Shown here piece after piece: positions 43,786 through 57,892 of a stretch of DNA of 64,000 nucleotides. The position numbers and the translations under genes are program-made. Location: positions 12,367,673 through 12,431,672 of the forward strand of contig NC_087067.1 in the NCBI RefSeq assembly GCF_963678635.1, written 5' to 3'. Every line of letters begins with the position of its first letter. The first letter of the stretch is position 1. This DNA comes from Symsagittifera roscoffensis (taxonomy: Eukaryota > Xenacoelomorpha > Acoela > Convolutidae). The notes under the pieces are model-generated. The model was not told the DNA's origin. It ran no database searches and was given only the letters and a program-made list of their open reading frames with translations.

Positions 43786-46700
43786 CTGCTCTTAACCGCA
43801 ACGAGAAAAAAAACTGTGGAGACTGTGGAATTGTGTAAATTTGCCAAAACGCTGCTCGACAACGGAAAAACTGTTCTAAAGGAGTAATTTCCTGCCCTGA
43901 TTGTAATTATTTCACCAACAATCAACAAGAAATGAAATATCAATTGGCGAAGAAGCATGCACCCTCAACTTCTAAATTGTAAATGGTTTGTTCTTTTGTA
44001 AAAAGGAGTTACTCTCTTCACCAATATTGAACCAAGGAAAACGAAGCAAAGCAACGGAAGCTAAGCAAAAAAGCGATACGAGGCCTGACTTGAACAAGAG
44101 TGTGGAGGAGGAAGAAGAAGATGGAGAAAAATTCAAAGAGGAGTTGAGTGCTTTTCAACATTTTCCGGTGGACTAAGAAATGAGAAACGGGACACATAAG
44201 GTGTTTAACTTCCAAGTTTTGAAATTAGATACTAAATTGATCAACGAAAAGCCGAATGAAGTATTCAATAAGCTGGATTCCGCTAACAAAATCAAAATTC
44301 CTCTTGGATTTTTTCTTTGTAGTGTCGGAGCCGGGGTATATTGATACTATTATGCACACAAAAACAATACTTTCCTTGAAAAACTGTATTTACTGTGTAA
44401 AAAGGCCGAAATGATTACTATCCAGGGAAAAGTTGAAAAATTTGATATCACGGAGCAATATACCCAAGAACGACAGAATTCAAAGTGGAGATTTAGGTTA
44501 TTTACCAATGTTACATTTTTAGCTGCAGTGCTCAAAAACATCCCAATTGAGTGTCCAGGCTCTTTCTTACCTGAAATTTTACTAAGAACTCGTTCTGTAA
44601 ATTGTCTTTCGTCAAACAAAGACGAGCAACTTTACAAGTGTCACTAATGTCTCTTTCGAACATGAGCAAGGTATATGAATGGGCGCAAGGATCTTGATTC
44701 TCCTACTTCTAGATACTTTTATCAAAGTGTGGACATGATCCTAAATAAAAGGCTGGATTTTTTTTATCAAAGTCTGGACATGGTCCTGAAAACATTCGGG
44801 GGGTTTATGATCGGATGCAACATCTTCATTTACGGTTTTGATGTACAAGATGGGTATCACGTGAGAGAATTGGCTCTTTGAGTATTAGAATGTTTGACAA
44901 ACTCGTTAAACTATTGCGATTCAACAATCAGATTTTTTGTTCAAACAAATGATTTAGATCGTTTTTTCAAGTGTTTTTGATGCCCTAGTTGTGATGGCTT
45001 TTTCAACAGGTCAAACAATTTCAAGAGATATGTAAAGATTCAATGACTGGTACAGATCCAGTGCCACACATTTACACAAAACAATTTATATACACTCAAT
45101 TAAATAAACAATTAAAATGTTGTTCCAAACTTCGAAGCAATGCAAAAAGTGGTTTAATTTTGTCATCAGAAAGAAACTGATATGTTAAGTTTTGGATTCA
45201 CTCTTCCAAATCTGACAAATATTTGTCTTCTCAAACCAACAAATGCAAAAATTAAACCACTTTGCAAATTGATGGGTTGAACATCAATTGAGTTCAATCA
45301 AAAAGAAGTTGTGGACGAAATTTTGGTCAGGGATTCAATAAAAATCAAACCAATCGTTGGAATGGATGCGATGTAGCTTTACCCCTATTCAATGTATTAA
45401 GATATGCGAACAGAACTATACACGAGATGGGAGTTTGATTCGAATATGCAAAAATCCAAAGCTAGAAATGTTTGATTTTGCAAACTTGAGAACATTGCCA
45501 TGTCTTTTGCCAAGAAACAAGACCAGATTGCAAAATTGAGAGCTTTCACACATCTGGAAATCAAAAAAGTTGACTCTTTCAATGTAGATGGATATTGCGA
45601 TCACTGAAAAACAGTGATTGAAGCTATGATATGCTATTACAATTTCTGTCCCTGTCAAGAAACTCGTCCCTCATTGAGTGATAAAGATATTGAGAGAAGA
45701 AGCAAAAGGCGAGAGAGTGATGATTTGGGACAGGAATTTATTCGCGAAAAAGAATTTAAAAAATCGACGAGATGTGGGAATGTGAGTGGTTGCAATAATT
45801 CAAAACAAATTTAAAAAATTAAGATTTATATTGGAACTAAATTGCTCTTCAAATGAGCTCCTTATACAGAGTCTTCATTGGAAAAAAATAAAAGATGGAT
45901 TTTGTTATGGCTATATTCAGAGTGACTTAGTTGCTCCAGGTGAACTGAAAGACAAATTTGCTAATTTTACTCCAATTTTCAAAAACACTGAAATTGGAAG
46001 AAATGATATTGGGGAAATATTGCAAATTTTTTCTATTGAAATTGATCTTCTTAAGCATCCTTAGAAAATACTAATATCTAGTTTGCAAACTAGAAAATGG
46101 TTCTATCATTATTCTTCTCTTTATTTTCTATATGGAACTCTGCTTACAGTGTACAAGAATTTACCGCTTTGTACTGTTTTTTCCTCGCAATTGCTTCAAA
46201 CATTTTGTCAAGTCAATTGTTGATGCTAGAAGGGAAGGTGATTGGAACTCTTCATCTAGAGTTGTTGCAGAAACTATGAAACTTCTAGGTAATTTATCCT
46301 ACGGCTACCAGATAATGAGGAGGTCGAAACGATCAGAAACTATTTGATTGATGAGAAAAGTCATTAGGCATTTAAGCATCCCCTCTTCAAAAGCTTGAAC
46401 ACTGTTCAGAAAAAGTTGTACGAGGATGACTCAGTAAATTCAACAAAAGAGCATAGAGAAAGCATAATTGTCGAATTTTTCCTTCTGCTGTTTGCAAAGC
46501 TGAGAATGCTGGAGATTTACTACAAGTTTTTAACACCTTTTGTTTTGTAAACAAATTTGAGGACTGAGAATGGGCACGAATTTGCTGCATATAGTTCTTG
46601 CTGAGGAAAATTTGCATGATTGTATTCGTTCGGACAAAAAAAATGACTGGAAAAAGTTGAGAGAAAATGATTGCAGAGATTCATTTAGAGCAGATTAAAA

Positions 46701-47072
46701 AACAAACTTTTTTCTAGAACATGTTGAAGTGTTCAAGTGTGTTGTAGTGAAACGCGATAAACAGGAGCCTGGAATGTTAAGAGAATCATTCAGATAAACG
46801 AATAAGATATATTTATGTAGACAAATCAGACAAGAAGAAAATTAACAGCAAAGGATTGAATAGAAGAATTCTAGACGAAACTGGAGATGTACCTATGGCC
46901 ATGTACAGGAAAGTATTTAACAAAGCAATTAAATTGACATCAGCAAACAGAGCTTTCAGAACCGTTAATCAAATGGTTTGCACATACAACCAAACAAAGA
47001 TGGGATTGTGTTAACTCTACGCAAAAATACAAGTTCAGGATGACGGAATACACACAAAACATTTGAAATAGT
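43786..47072 (+). pseudogene. Family-B DNA polymerase with zinc-finger N-terminus, unit 1 (exonuclease deleted)
   Basis: The N-terminus has a finger module (LNRNEKKNCGDCG, later SCPDCNYFTNN) interrupted by TAA, then a Glu-rich linker (SVEEEEEDGEKF, about 44,098-44,133). Middle fragments follow (44,411-44,647; 44,675-44,881). The sequence jumps at about 45,115, omitting the exonuclease domain seen in unit 2. Motif A reads GMDAM-stop-LYPYS (TAG 45,374-45,376). A Cys-rich stretch (CYYNFCPCQE) follows. The palm has GYIQSDLVAPGELKDKFANF, LGLQCTRIYRF-like sequence and motif B KLLGNLSYGYQ (46,279-46,311). Motif C is MGTNLLHIVL (46,570), without the Asp pair. Many frameshifts. Family role: replication of a virus-like transposon; this copy is dead. 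Confidence 0.75.
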
Positions 47073-48164
47073 AAAAAAATGATAGCGTAGCAGTTTGGCC
47101 AACAAACTGTAATTTTGTGGTAAAATGATTATCAGAAGCAATGAATTTTATACTTCATCTTTTGAATTTAGGTTTTTTTTTCAAAAAACTTGATGTTTTG
47201 AAGTTTCAGTAATTTTTCATAGTTTCAGGTAGATTGAGCACCAAAATGAAACTTTTCTGATTTTCAAGTAGATAGTCAGTTTCTTCGAATTCGAAAAGAA
47301 TATGAGAAGATAGCTCAAAATTGATGAATTCTTTAAAGCAAAAATTTTGAAATCTCATTTCAAAACTGATCATGCAAGATTTTGAACTTTGAAAATCTTC
47401 TAAGAATTGAAGTAACAAAGAACTGGTCAAAAATTCGTCCGGACAAAATGGGAATCGGGTAGCGGATAAAAAGAGTATTTGAAATGTAATCATACGACTT
47501 TTATTAACTTCAAATTTTTCAAAATAAATATTGTTTTATTTACTCTTCAAGTGTAATTCAGCAGTAAGTTTAACGCTTTGATACTCAAAACTCGGTTCAA
47601 AAATAAACTTTTTGGTTGAGTAAGTTTCCCGAATAGGCTTTTAATAAGTCGGAAAATTCTATTTTGGACAACCTAAGCGTCCAAAAATTGTGAAAAAAGA
47701 AAGAATCAACATTTATTTCATTAATACGGAAATCACACGGAAAATTTTCTTTTTTCATGTAGAGTAACTCCAGGACATTCAAATGTTTTAAACTGACATT
47801 TTTCTAAAATATTTAAATTTCTTCCAAAGTAATGTCTGGAAACTACTGATTTTTGAATGGTTAAAATTTTTTCTGGAAAATTCTAGCGTTTCTGTTGGAA
47901 AATTTTGTAGGCAATATTGTCATTAGCACGAAAGCAAAATTGCGTGGGCGGTAACGTCATTCTTATTATACACACGCTTATTTTATTGGATTAAATCATT
48001 AATTTTTTTGCCAATCAGAAACAGTCAATTGATTTTTGTTTCAAGTTTTACTCTTCGTCATTTAGCAAAAAAAAATAAATTTTTTTTTCCATTTATTTCA
48101 TTCGGCCTGCAAATAATTACATTGGAACTATTCTAAAAACCCAGTTAAAATTTTTAGATAACGC

Positions 48165-51100
48165 CTGCGCTTAACCGCAACAAGAAAAATAACTGTGGAG
48201 ACTGTGGAATTGTGTAATTTTGCCAAAACGCTGCTCGAGTAATTTCCTGCCCTGATTGTAATTATTTCACCAACAATCAACAAGAAATGAACTATCAATT
48301 GGCGAAGAAGTATGCTCCCTCAACTTCTAAATTGTAAATGGTTTGTTCTTCTTGTAAAAAAGGGTTACTCTCTTCACCAATATTGAACCAAGGAAAACGA
48401 AGCAAAGCAACGGAAGCTAAGCAAAAAAGCGATACGGGGCCTGACTTGAACAAGAGTGTGGAGGAGGAAGAAGAAGATGGCGAAAAATTCAAAGAGGATT
48501 TGAGTGCTTGTCAACGTTTTCCGGTGGACTAAGAAATGAGAAACGGGACACATAAGGTGTTTAACTTCCAAGTTTTGAAATTAGATACTAAATTGATCAA
48601 CGAAAAACCGAATGAAGGATTCAATAAGCTGGATTCCGCTAAAAAAATCAAAACTCCTCTTGGATTTTTTCTTCGTAGTGTCGGAGCCGGGGTATATTGA
48701 TACTATTATGCACACAAAAACAATACTTTCCTTGAAAAACTGCATTTACTGTGTAAAAAGACCGAAATGATTACTATCCAGGAAAAGTTGAAAAATTTGG
48801 TTGAAAACACGGAGCAATATACCCAAGAACGACAGAATTCAAAGTGGAGATTTAGGTTATTTACCAATGTTACATTTTTGTTTGCAGTGCTCGAAAACAT
48901 CCCAATTGAGTGTCCAGGCTCTTTCTTACCTGAAATTTTACTAAGAACTCGTTCTGTAAATTGTCTTTCGTCAAACAAAGACGAGCAACTTTACAAGTGT
49001 CACTAATGTCTCTTTCGAACATGAGCAATGTATATGAATGGGCGCAAGGATCTTGATTCTCTTACTTCTAGATACTTTCATCAAAGTGTGGACATGATAC
49101 TAAATAAAAGTCTGGATTTTTTTAAATCAAAGTCTGGACATGATCCTAAAAACATTCGGGGGGTTTATGATCGGATGCAACATCTTCATTTACGATTTTG
49201 ATGTACAAGATGGTTATCACGTGAGAGAATTGGCTCTTTGAGTATCAGAATGTTTGACAAACCCGTTAAACTATTGCGATTCAACAATCAGATTGTTTGT
49301 TCATACAAATGATATAGATCGTTTTTTCAAGTGTTTTCGATGCCCTAGTTGTGATGGCTTTTTCAACAAATCAAACATTTTCAAGAGATATGTAAAGATT
49401 CTATGACTGGTACAGGTCCAGTGCAAAACAATTACACAAAACAATTTATATACACTCCGAGGAACGCTATTTGAAAAGTTAGAAGGTTTCAATATCCCAG
49501 TTTTGAAAGATAACAAACTATTCGACAACCAAGCTATTTTCGATTTTGAGACAAAATGTGTTCAAACACACGAATTGAAAGCTACCCAAACAACGACTTG
49601 GATTGGAAAACACGTTCCAATTGTTGTGTCATCATATTCAAACCTGTATATGAACAGATTTTTTCTTGTAACAAGGACCTGCAAAAACATATTATCGATT
49701 TTGTAATCAATCTTGAACATTTGATGAGAAAAGTACAATCAAAATGAAAACTTAAGTTCAAGATGTTGAAAAAGTAGTAAATGAGCGAAAGTCAAAAATT
49801 TTCCGAGAGTTGAATGAAAGATGTGGAAGTCATTCAATTAAAAATTTTGAATATGAAGACGAATGTATGGAGGACACAGAGGAAACTAATAGCTCAACCC
49901 AATTTCTGTAAATGCAGAAAAATCTGCTAGGTGATTTGAAACAAAATCTGGAGAGTCATGTTAACACGTTACAGGTAGTCGGATTTAAAGCTGATCCAAT
50001 CCTATCTGATTCGTAACGTAATCAAGATTAAAGAAGCTGAACCAATGGTTATCAAGAAGGCTAACAATCTCATATCCTTCAAAGAAGCTTTTGGGTGGAG
50101 CAACATTCTTAGATCCCTTTCTGAAAACCTTAAAGCAAAAGAGACAAAAATGTTTTTCCCTTAAGAGTGGTTTGTTTGACAGTGCAGACAAGCTCGAGAA
50201 TCAAGAATAACCTCCCAGGAAACTGAGAAACAATTATCTTCTTGATAGAACTTTAAAGATTATCAGAACTGAAGATCAAGTGGACTTGATGAGCAACAAG
50301 CACTAAAGAAAATTCATATCAAGACATTACTTGCATCCGGATGGGAAAATTACAAATACTTACAAGAGATGTTGTTTTAACCCTCGAAGCAATGCAAAAA
50401 GTGGTTTAAGTTTGTCATCAGAAAGAAACTGATATGTTAAGTTTTGGATTCACTCTTCCAAATCTGACAAATATTTGTCTTCTCAAACCAACAAATGCAA
50501 AAATTAAACCACTTTGCAAATTGATGGGTTGAACATCAATTGAGTTCAATCAAAAAGAAGTTGTGGACGAAATTTTGGTCAGGGATTCAATAAAAATCAA
50601 AACAATCGTTGGAATGGATGCGAGGTAGCTTTACCTTTATTCAATGTATCAAGGTATGCGAACAGACTATACACGAGATGGGAGTTTGATTCGAATATGC
50701 AAAAATACAAGGCTAGAAATGTTTGATTTTGCAAACTTGAGAACATGGCCATATCTTTTTACCAAGAAACAAGACCAGATTGCAAAATTGAGAGCTTTCA
50801 CACATCTGGAAATCAAAAAAGTTGACTCTTTCAATGTAGATGGATATTGCGATCACTGAAAAACAGTGATTGAAGCTATGATATGCTATTACAATTTCTG
50901 TCCCTGTCAAGAAACTCGTCCCTCATTGAGTGATAGAGATATTGAGAGAAGAAGCAAAAGGCGAGAAAGTGATGATTTGAGATAGGAATATATTCGCGAA
51001 AAAGGATTTAAAAAATCGTTGAGATGTGGGAATGTGAGTGGTTGCAATACTTCAAAACAAACAAAAAAATTGAGAAATATATTGGAACTAAATTGCTCTA

Positions 51101-51668
51101 CAAATGACCTCCTTATACATAGTCTTCATTGAAAAAAAATAAAAGATGGATTTTTTATGGCTATATTCAGAGTGACTTAGTTGTTCCAGGTGAACTGAAA
51201 GACAATTTTCCTGATTTTACTCCAATTTTCAAAAACACTGAAATTGGAAGAAATGTTATCCGGGAAAATGTGCAAACTTTTTTCATTGAAATTGATCTTC
51301 TTAAGCATCCCTAGAAAATACTAATATCTAGTTTCAAACTAGAAAATGGTTCTATCGTTACTCTTCTCTTCAATTTCTATATGGAACTTGGCTTACAGTG
51401 TACAAGAATTTACCGCTTTGTACTGTTTTTTCCTCGCAAATGCTTCAAACATTTTGTCGAGTCAATTGTTGATGCTAGAAGGGAAGGTGATTGGAACTCT
51501 TCATCTAGAGTTGTTGCAGAAACTATGAAACTTCTAGATAATTTATCCTACGGTTACCAGATAATGGAGAGATCGACCACATACCATCAAACAAAGATGG
51601 GATTGTGTTAACTCTACGCAAAAATACAAGTTCAGGATGACGGAATACACACAAAACATTTGAAATAG
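48165..51668 (+). pseudogene. Family-B DNA polymerase, unit 2 (motif C region deleted)
   Basis: The zinc-finger part is shortened (sequence jumps from GCTGCTCGA to GTAATTTCC near 48,240). The Glu-rich linker lies at about 48,450-48,490. The exonuclease domain is present: FDFE, the Exo I Asp/Glu pair, at 49,539-49,550 within the open frame 49,503-49,706. Exo II is cut short (GFK then ADPILSDS), lacking the NSGRY segment kept in the 58.7-kb copy. Motif A carries the shared TAG at 50,626-50,628. Motif B is KLLDNLSYGYQIM (near 51,530). Directly after it the sequence jumps at GAGATCGACC to the C-terminal ACCATCAAACAAAGATGGGA, removing motif C. Same gene and unit structure as unit 1; inactive. Confidence 0.75.
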
Positions 51669-52759
51669 TAAAAAAATGATAGCGTAGCAGTTTGGCCAAC
51701 AAACTGTAATTTTGCGGTAAAATGATTATCAGAAGCAATGAATTTTATACTTCATCTTTTGAATTTAGGTTTTTTTTTCAAAAAACTTGATGTTTTGAAG
51801 TTTCAGTAATTTTTCATAGTTTCAGGTAGATTGAGCACAAAAATGAAACTTTTCTGATTTTCAAGTAGATAGTCAGTTTCTTCGAATTTGAAAAGAATAT
51901 GAGAAGATAGCTCAAAATTGATGAATTCTTTAAAGCAAAAATTTTGAAATATCATTTCAAAACTGATCATGCAAGATTTTGAACTTTGAAAATCTTCTAA
52001 GAATTGAAGTAACAAAAAACTGGTCAAAAATTCGTCCGGACAAAATGGGAATCGGGTAGCGGATAAAAAGAGTATTTGAAATGTAATCATACGACTTTTA
52101 TTAACTTCAAATTTTTCAAAATAAATATTGTTTTATTTACTCTTCAAGTGTAATTCAGCAGTAAGTTTAACGCTTTGATACTCAAAACTCGGTTCAAAAA
52201 TAAACTTTTTGGTTGAGTAAGTTTCCCGAATAGGCTTTTAATAAGTCGTAAAATTCTGTTTTGGACAACCTAAGCGTCCAAAAATTGTGAAAAAAGAAAG
52301 AATCAACATTTATTTCATTAATACGGAAATCACACGGAAAATTTTCTTTTTTCATGTAGAGTAACTCCAGGACATTCAAATGTTTTAAACTGACATTTTT
52401 CTAAAATATTTAAACTTCTTCCAAAGTAATGTCTGGAAACTACTGATTTTTGAATGGTTAAAATTTTTTCTGGAAAATTCTAGCGTTTCTGTTGGAAATT
52501 TTGTAGGCAATATTGTCATTAGCACGAAAGCAAAATTGCGTGGGCGGTAACGTCATTCTTATTATACACACGCTTATTTTATTGGATTAAATCATTAATT
52601 TCTTTGCCAATCAGAAACAGTCAATTGGTTTTTGTTTCAAGTTTTACTCTTCGTCATTTAGCAAAAAAAAAATAATTTTTTTTTTCATTTATTTCATTCG
52701 GCCTGCAAATAATTAAATTGTAACTATTCTAAAAACCCAGTTAAAGTTTTTAGATAACG

Positions 52760-55700
52760 CCTGCGCTTAACCGCAACAAGAAAATAACTGTGGAGACTGT
52801 GGAATTGTGTAATTTTGCCAAAATGCTGCTCGATAACGGAAAAACTGTTCTAAAGGAGTAATTTCCTGCCCTGATTGTAATTATTTCACCAACAATCAAC
52901 AAGAAATGAACTATCAATTGGCAAAGAAGTAAGCTCCCTCAATTTGTAAATTGTAAATGGTTTGTTCTTCTTGTAAAAAAGGGTTACTCTCTTCACCAAT
53001 ATTGAACCAAGGAAAACGAAGCAAAGCAACGGAAGCTAAGCAAAAAAGCGATACGGGGCCTGACTTGAACAAGAGTGTGGAGGAGGAAGAAGAAGATGGA
53101 GAAAAATTCAAAGAGGATTTGAGTGCTTGTCAACGTTTTCCGGTGGACTAAGAAATGAGAAACGGGACACATAAGGTGTTTAACTTCCAAGTTTTGAAAT
53201 TAGATACTAAATTGATCAACGAAAAACCGAATGAAGGATTCAATAAGCTGGATTCCGCTAAAAAAATCAAAACTCCTCTTGGATTTTTTCTTCGTAGTGT
53301 TGGAGCCGGGGTATATTGATACTATTATGCACACAAAAACAATACTTTCCTTGAAAAACTGCATTTACTGTGTAAAAAGACCGAAATGATTACTATCCAG
53401 GAAAAGTTGAAAAATTTGATATCACGGAGCAATATACCCAAGAACGACAGAATTCAAAGTGGAGATTTAGGTTATTTACCAATGTTACATTTTTGTTTGC
53501 AGTGCTCAAAAACATCCCAATTGAGTGTCCAGGCTCTTTCTTACCTGAAATTTTACTAAGAACTCGTTCTGTAAATTGCCTTGGTCAAACAAAGACGAGC
53601 AACTTTACGAGTGTCACTAATGTCTCTTTCGAACATGAGCAATGTATATGAATGGGCGCAAGGATCTTGATTCTTTTACTTCTAGATACTTTCATCAAAG
53701 TGTGGACATGATACTAAATAAAAGTCTGGATTTTTTTAAATCAAAGTCTGGACATGATCCTGAAAACATTCGGGGGGTTTATGATCGGATGCAACATCTT
53801 CATTTACGATTTTGATGTACAAGATGGTTATCACGTGAGAGAATTGGCTCTTTGAGTATTAGAATGTTTGACAAACCCGTTAAACTATTGCGATTCAACA
53901 ATCAGATTGTTTGTTCATACAAATGATATAGATCGTTTTTTCAAGTGTTTTCGATGCCCTAGTTCTGATGGCTTTTTCAACAAATCAAACATTTTCAAGA
54001 ATATGTAAAGATTCTATGACTGGTACAGGTCCAGTGCAAAACAATTACACAAAACAATTTATATACACTCCGAGGAACGCTATTTGAAAAGTTAGAAGGT
54101 TTCAATATCCCAGTTTTGAAAGATAACAAACTATTCGACAACCAAGCTATTTTCGATTTTGAGACAAAATGTGTTCAAACACACGAATTGAAAGCTACCC
54201 AAACAACGACTTGGATTGGAAAACACGTTCCAATTGTTGTGTCATCATCTTCAAACCTGTATATGAACAGATTTTTTCTTGTAACAAGGACCTGCAAAAA
54301 CATATTATCGATTTTGTAATCAATCTTGAACATTTGATGAGAAAAGTACAATCAAAATGAAAACTTAAGTTCCAGATGTTGAAAAAGTAGTAAATGAGCG
54401 AAAGTCAAAAATTTTCCGAGAGTTGAATGAAAGATGTGGAAGTCATTCAATTAAAAACTTTGAATATGAAGACGAATGTATGGAGGACACAGAGGAAACT
54501 AATAGCTCAACCCAATTTCTGTAAATGCAGAAAAATCTGCTAGGTGATTTGAAACAAAATCTGGAAAGTCATGTTAACACGTTACAGGTAGTCGGATTTA
54601 AAGCTGATCCAATCCTATCTGATTCGTAACCTAATCAAGATTAAAGAAGCCGAACCAATGGTTATCAAGAAGGCTAGCAATCTCATATCCATCAAAGAAG
54701 CTTTTGGGTAGAGCAACATTCTTAGATCCCTTTCTGAAAACCTTAAAGCAAAAGAGACAAAAATGTTTTTCCCTTACGAGTGGTTTGTTTGACAGTGCAG
54801 GCAAGCTCGAGAATCAAGAATAACCTCCCAGGAAGCTGAGAAACAATTATCTTCTTGATAGAACTTTAAAGATTATCAGAACTGAAGATCAAGTGGACTT
54901 GATGAGCAACAAGCACTAAAGAAAATTCATATCAAGACATTACCTGCATCCGGATGGGACAATTACAAATACTTACAAGAGATGTTGTTTTAACCCTCGA
55001 AGCAATGCAAAAAGTGGTTTAAGTTTGTCATCAGAAAGAAACTGATATGTTAAATTTAGGATTCACTCTTCCAAATCTGACAAATATTTGTCTTCTCAAA
55101 CCAACAAATAAAAAAATTAAACCACTTTGCAAATTGATGGGCTGAACATCAATTGAGTTCAATCAAAAAGAAGTTGTGGACGAAATTTTGGTCAGGGATT
55201 CAATAAAAATCAAATCAATCGTTGGAATGGATACGAGGTAGCTTTACCCCTATTCAGGTTATCAAGATATGCGAACAGAACTATACACAAGATGGGAGTT
55301 TGATTCGAATATGCAAAAATCCAAGGCTATAAATGTTTGATTTTGCAAACTTGAGAATATGTCCATGTCTTTTTACCAAGAATCAAGACCAGATTCCAAA
55401 ATTGAGAGCTTTCACACATCTGGAAATCAAAAAAACTGACTCTTTCAATGTAGATGGATATTGCCATCACTGCAAAACAGTGTTTGAAGCTATGATATGC
55501 TATTACAATTTCTGTCCCTGTCAAGAAACTTGTCCCTCATTGAGTGATAAAGATTTTGAGAGAAGTAGCAAAAGGCGAGAGAGTGATGATTTGAGACAGG
55601 AATATATTCGCGAAAAACGATAAAAAAAGACAAGATGTGGGAATGTGAGTGGTTGCAATACTTCAAAACAAATGAAAAAAATAGAGAATTATATTGGAAC

Positions 55701-56942
55701 TAAATTGCTCTACAAATGACCTCCTTATACAGAGTCTTCATTGGAAAAACAAACGATGGATTTTTTATGGCTATATTCAGTGTGACTTAGTTGTTCCAGG
55801 TGAACTGAAAGACAAATTTGCTAATTTTATTCCAACTTTCAAAAACACTGAAATTAGAAGAAATAATATTGGTGAAAATGTGCAAATTTTTTCCAATGAA
55901 ATTGATCTTCTTAAGCATCCCCAGAAAATAGTAATATCTAGTTTCAAACTAGAAAATGGTTCTATCATTACTCTTCTCTTCAATTTCTATATGGAACTTG
56001 GCTTACAGTGTACAAGAATTTACCGCTTTTTTTACAGTTTTCTCCTCGCAAATGCTTCAACCATTTTGTCGAGTCAGTTGTTGATGCTAGGAGGGAAGGT
56101 GATACGAACGCTTCATCTAGAGTTGTTGCAGAAACTATGAAACTTCTAGGTAATTCATCCTACGGCTACCAGACAATGGAAAAATCGAAACGATCACAAA
56201 GTATTTGGTTGATGAGAAAACTCATTAGGCATTTAATGATCCCCTCTTCAAAATCTTGAACACTGTTCAGAATGACTTGAACGAGGATGACTCAGTAAAG
56301 TCAACAGATGAGCATAGAGAAACCATAATTGTCGAATTTTTCCTCTGCAGTTTGCAAAGCTGAGAATGCTGGAGATTTACTACAAGTTTTTAACATATTT
56401 TTAACATATTTTGTTTTGTAAACAAATTTGAGGACTGGGAATGAACACGAATTTGCTGTATATAGCTCTTGCTGAGGAAAATTTGTATGATTGTATTCGT
56501 TCGGACAAAAAAATGACTGGAAAAAGTTGAGAGAAAATAATTGCAGAGATTCATTTAGAGCAGATTAAAAAACAAACTTTTTTCTAGAACATGTTGAAGT
56601 GTTCAAGTGTGTTGTAGTGAAACGCGATAAACAGAAGCCTGGAATGTTAAAAGAATCATTCAGATAAACGAAGAAGGTATGTTTATGTAGACAAATCAGA
56701 CACGAAGAAATTTAACAGCAAAGGACTGAATAGAAGAATTCTAGACGAAAATGGAGATGTATCTATGGCCATATACAGGAAAGTATTTAACAAAGCATTT
56801 AACTTGACATCAACAAACAGAGCTTTCAGAACCGTAAATCAAATGGTTGCCACTTACAAGCAAACAAAGATGGGATTGTGTTAACTCTACGCAAAAAGAC
56901 AAGTTCCGGATGACGGAATACACACAAAAGATTTGAATTAGT
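52760..56942 (+). pseudogene. Family-B DNA polymerase, unit 3 (most complete copy)
   Basis: It runs through finger module, Glu-rich linker (about 53,080), Exo I (FDFE, 54,152-54,163), shortened Exo II, motif A with TAG at 55,239-55,241, Cys-rich segment (GYCHHCK to CYYNFCPCQETC, 55,333-55,623), palm (55,694-56,140), motif B KLLGNSSYGYQTM (56,140-56,178) and C-terminus (VDKSDTKKFNSKGLNRRI, then DDGIHTKDLN). Motif C is MNTNLLYIAL (56,441-56,470), with Asn at both positions where the family has catalytic Asp. Frameshifts and stops remain. The K-x3-N-S-x-Y-G motif B and Exo motifs place it in the protein-primed-type family B (DNA_pol_B_2), as in Polinton/Maverick-like and related elements. Confidence 0.8.
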
Positions 56943-57119
56943 AAATACATGATAGCGTAGCAGTTTGACCATATAATTGTTAACTTGTAGTAAAATGATT
57001 ATCAGAAGCATTGCGTTTTATACTTCATCTTTTGAATTTAGGTTTTTTTTTTCAAAAAACTTGATTTTTTGAAGTTTTAGTAATTTTCAGCATAGTTTCA
57101 GGTAGATAGAGCACCGTTT

Positions 57120-57600
57120 AAGAAACAAGAAGGTCTAAGAAAAAATTTAATAATTTAGATTATGTCATATTAAACATGTTTTCAAGTTTTTTTAAAAAAA
57201 GATTAATTTTTTTGATAAAAAGCCTACATTTTTACGCAAAAATTAATACCATTGACTTACCATGAACCGAAAAACATAAAATAGCTTCATTCCACATTCT
57301 ACACGTAATGCATCAATGATATTTACCAATTAGGTAACGCGCGCCGAGATTTTTGCGAAAAAACTAGACAAGTCCGCAGAAAATCCACAAAAAAACGTTT
57401 TTCCTACCATTCTCTTACCATCACACGAATCTTAACAATTACCAATTCTATTGCCTATCTTATTACATTGAGAAACTTATTCCCTATCTTATTACATAGC
57501 TTGCAGACCAAATAATCAATACCTATCTTATTACATGAGGTCTGCAAAGACCCCCCCCATCCCCAACTCCCCCCGCCTCACTCTTCTACTACTAATGTTA
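57120..57600 (-). repeat. Dispersed repeat R1, copy c
   Basis: Reverse complement of the R1 core (TTACCAATTAGGTAACGCGC, CATTCTCTTACCATCACACG), three units of CTATCTTATTACAT (57,455-57,540) and a poly-C run (57,550-57,560). The matching plus-orientation copies are at 13.8 and 16.6 kb. It sits directly after polymerase unit 3. Confidence 0.7.
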
Positions 57601-57892
57601 CGGAAGAAAACGATAAATTCCGTAAAAACAAAGATTGTGATTTCGCTCTTCACAACCCGGGCAGACAAAAACGCTATCTGAGGTTTTTAATTTATGGAAC
57701 AAAAAGCTTATCACGCAATTCACTTTAACACCATAGAAAAAAAAAATTTTTTAAAATCATAAAACAAAACTTTTCGAATGATGGATTTTATGACAACGTT
57801 TTTCTTAGACTTTTCCAATATTTTAGTTTCATTTTGATGAACTAACTACCCGCACTGAAGTTTCATGGAAAATAGTCAATTATATTTGTTTT

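Larger units (their letters stand above)
42880..57110. repeat. Tandem array of three polymerase units
   Basis: Units begin near 42,880, 47,246 and 51,838 at AAACTTTTCTGA..TTTCAAGTAGATAGTCA. Each holds the control region followed by a polymerase pseudogene. Unit 1 lacks about 0.9 kb of the exonuclease domain. Unit 2 lacks the segment between motif B and the C-terminus. Unit 3 is the most complete. Confidence 0.9.

Noticed and set aside
44018-44215. Minus-strand frames over the polymerase N-terminus (also at 48.3 and 52.9 kb)
   Set aside because: Shadows of the plus-strand Glu-rich coding sequence, conserved only because the DNA is duplicated.
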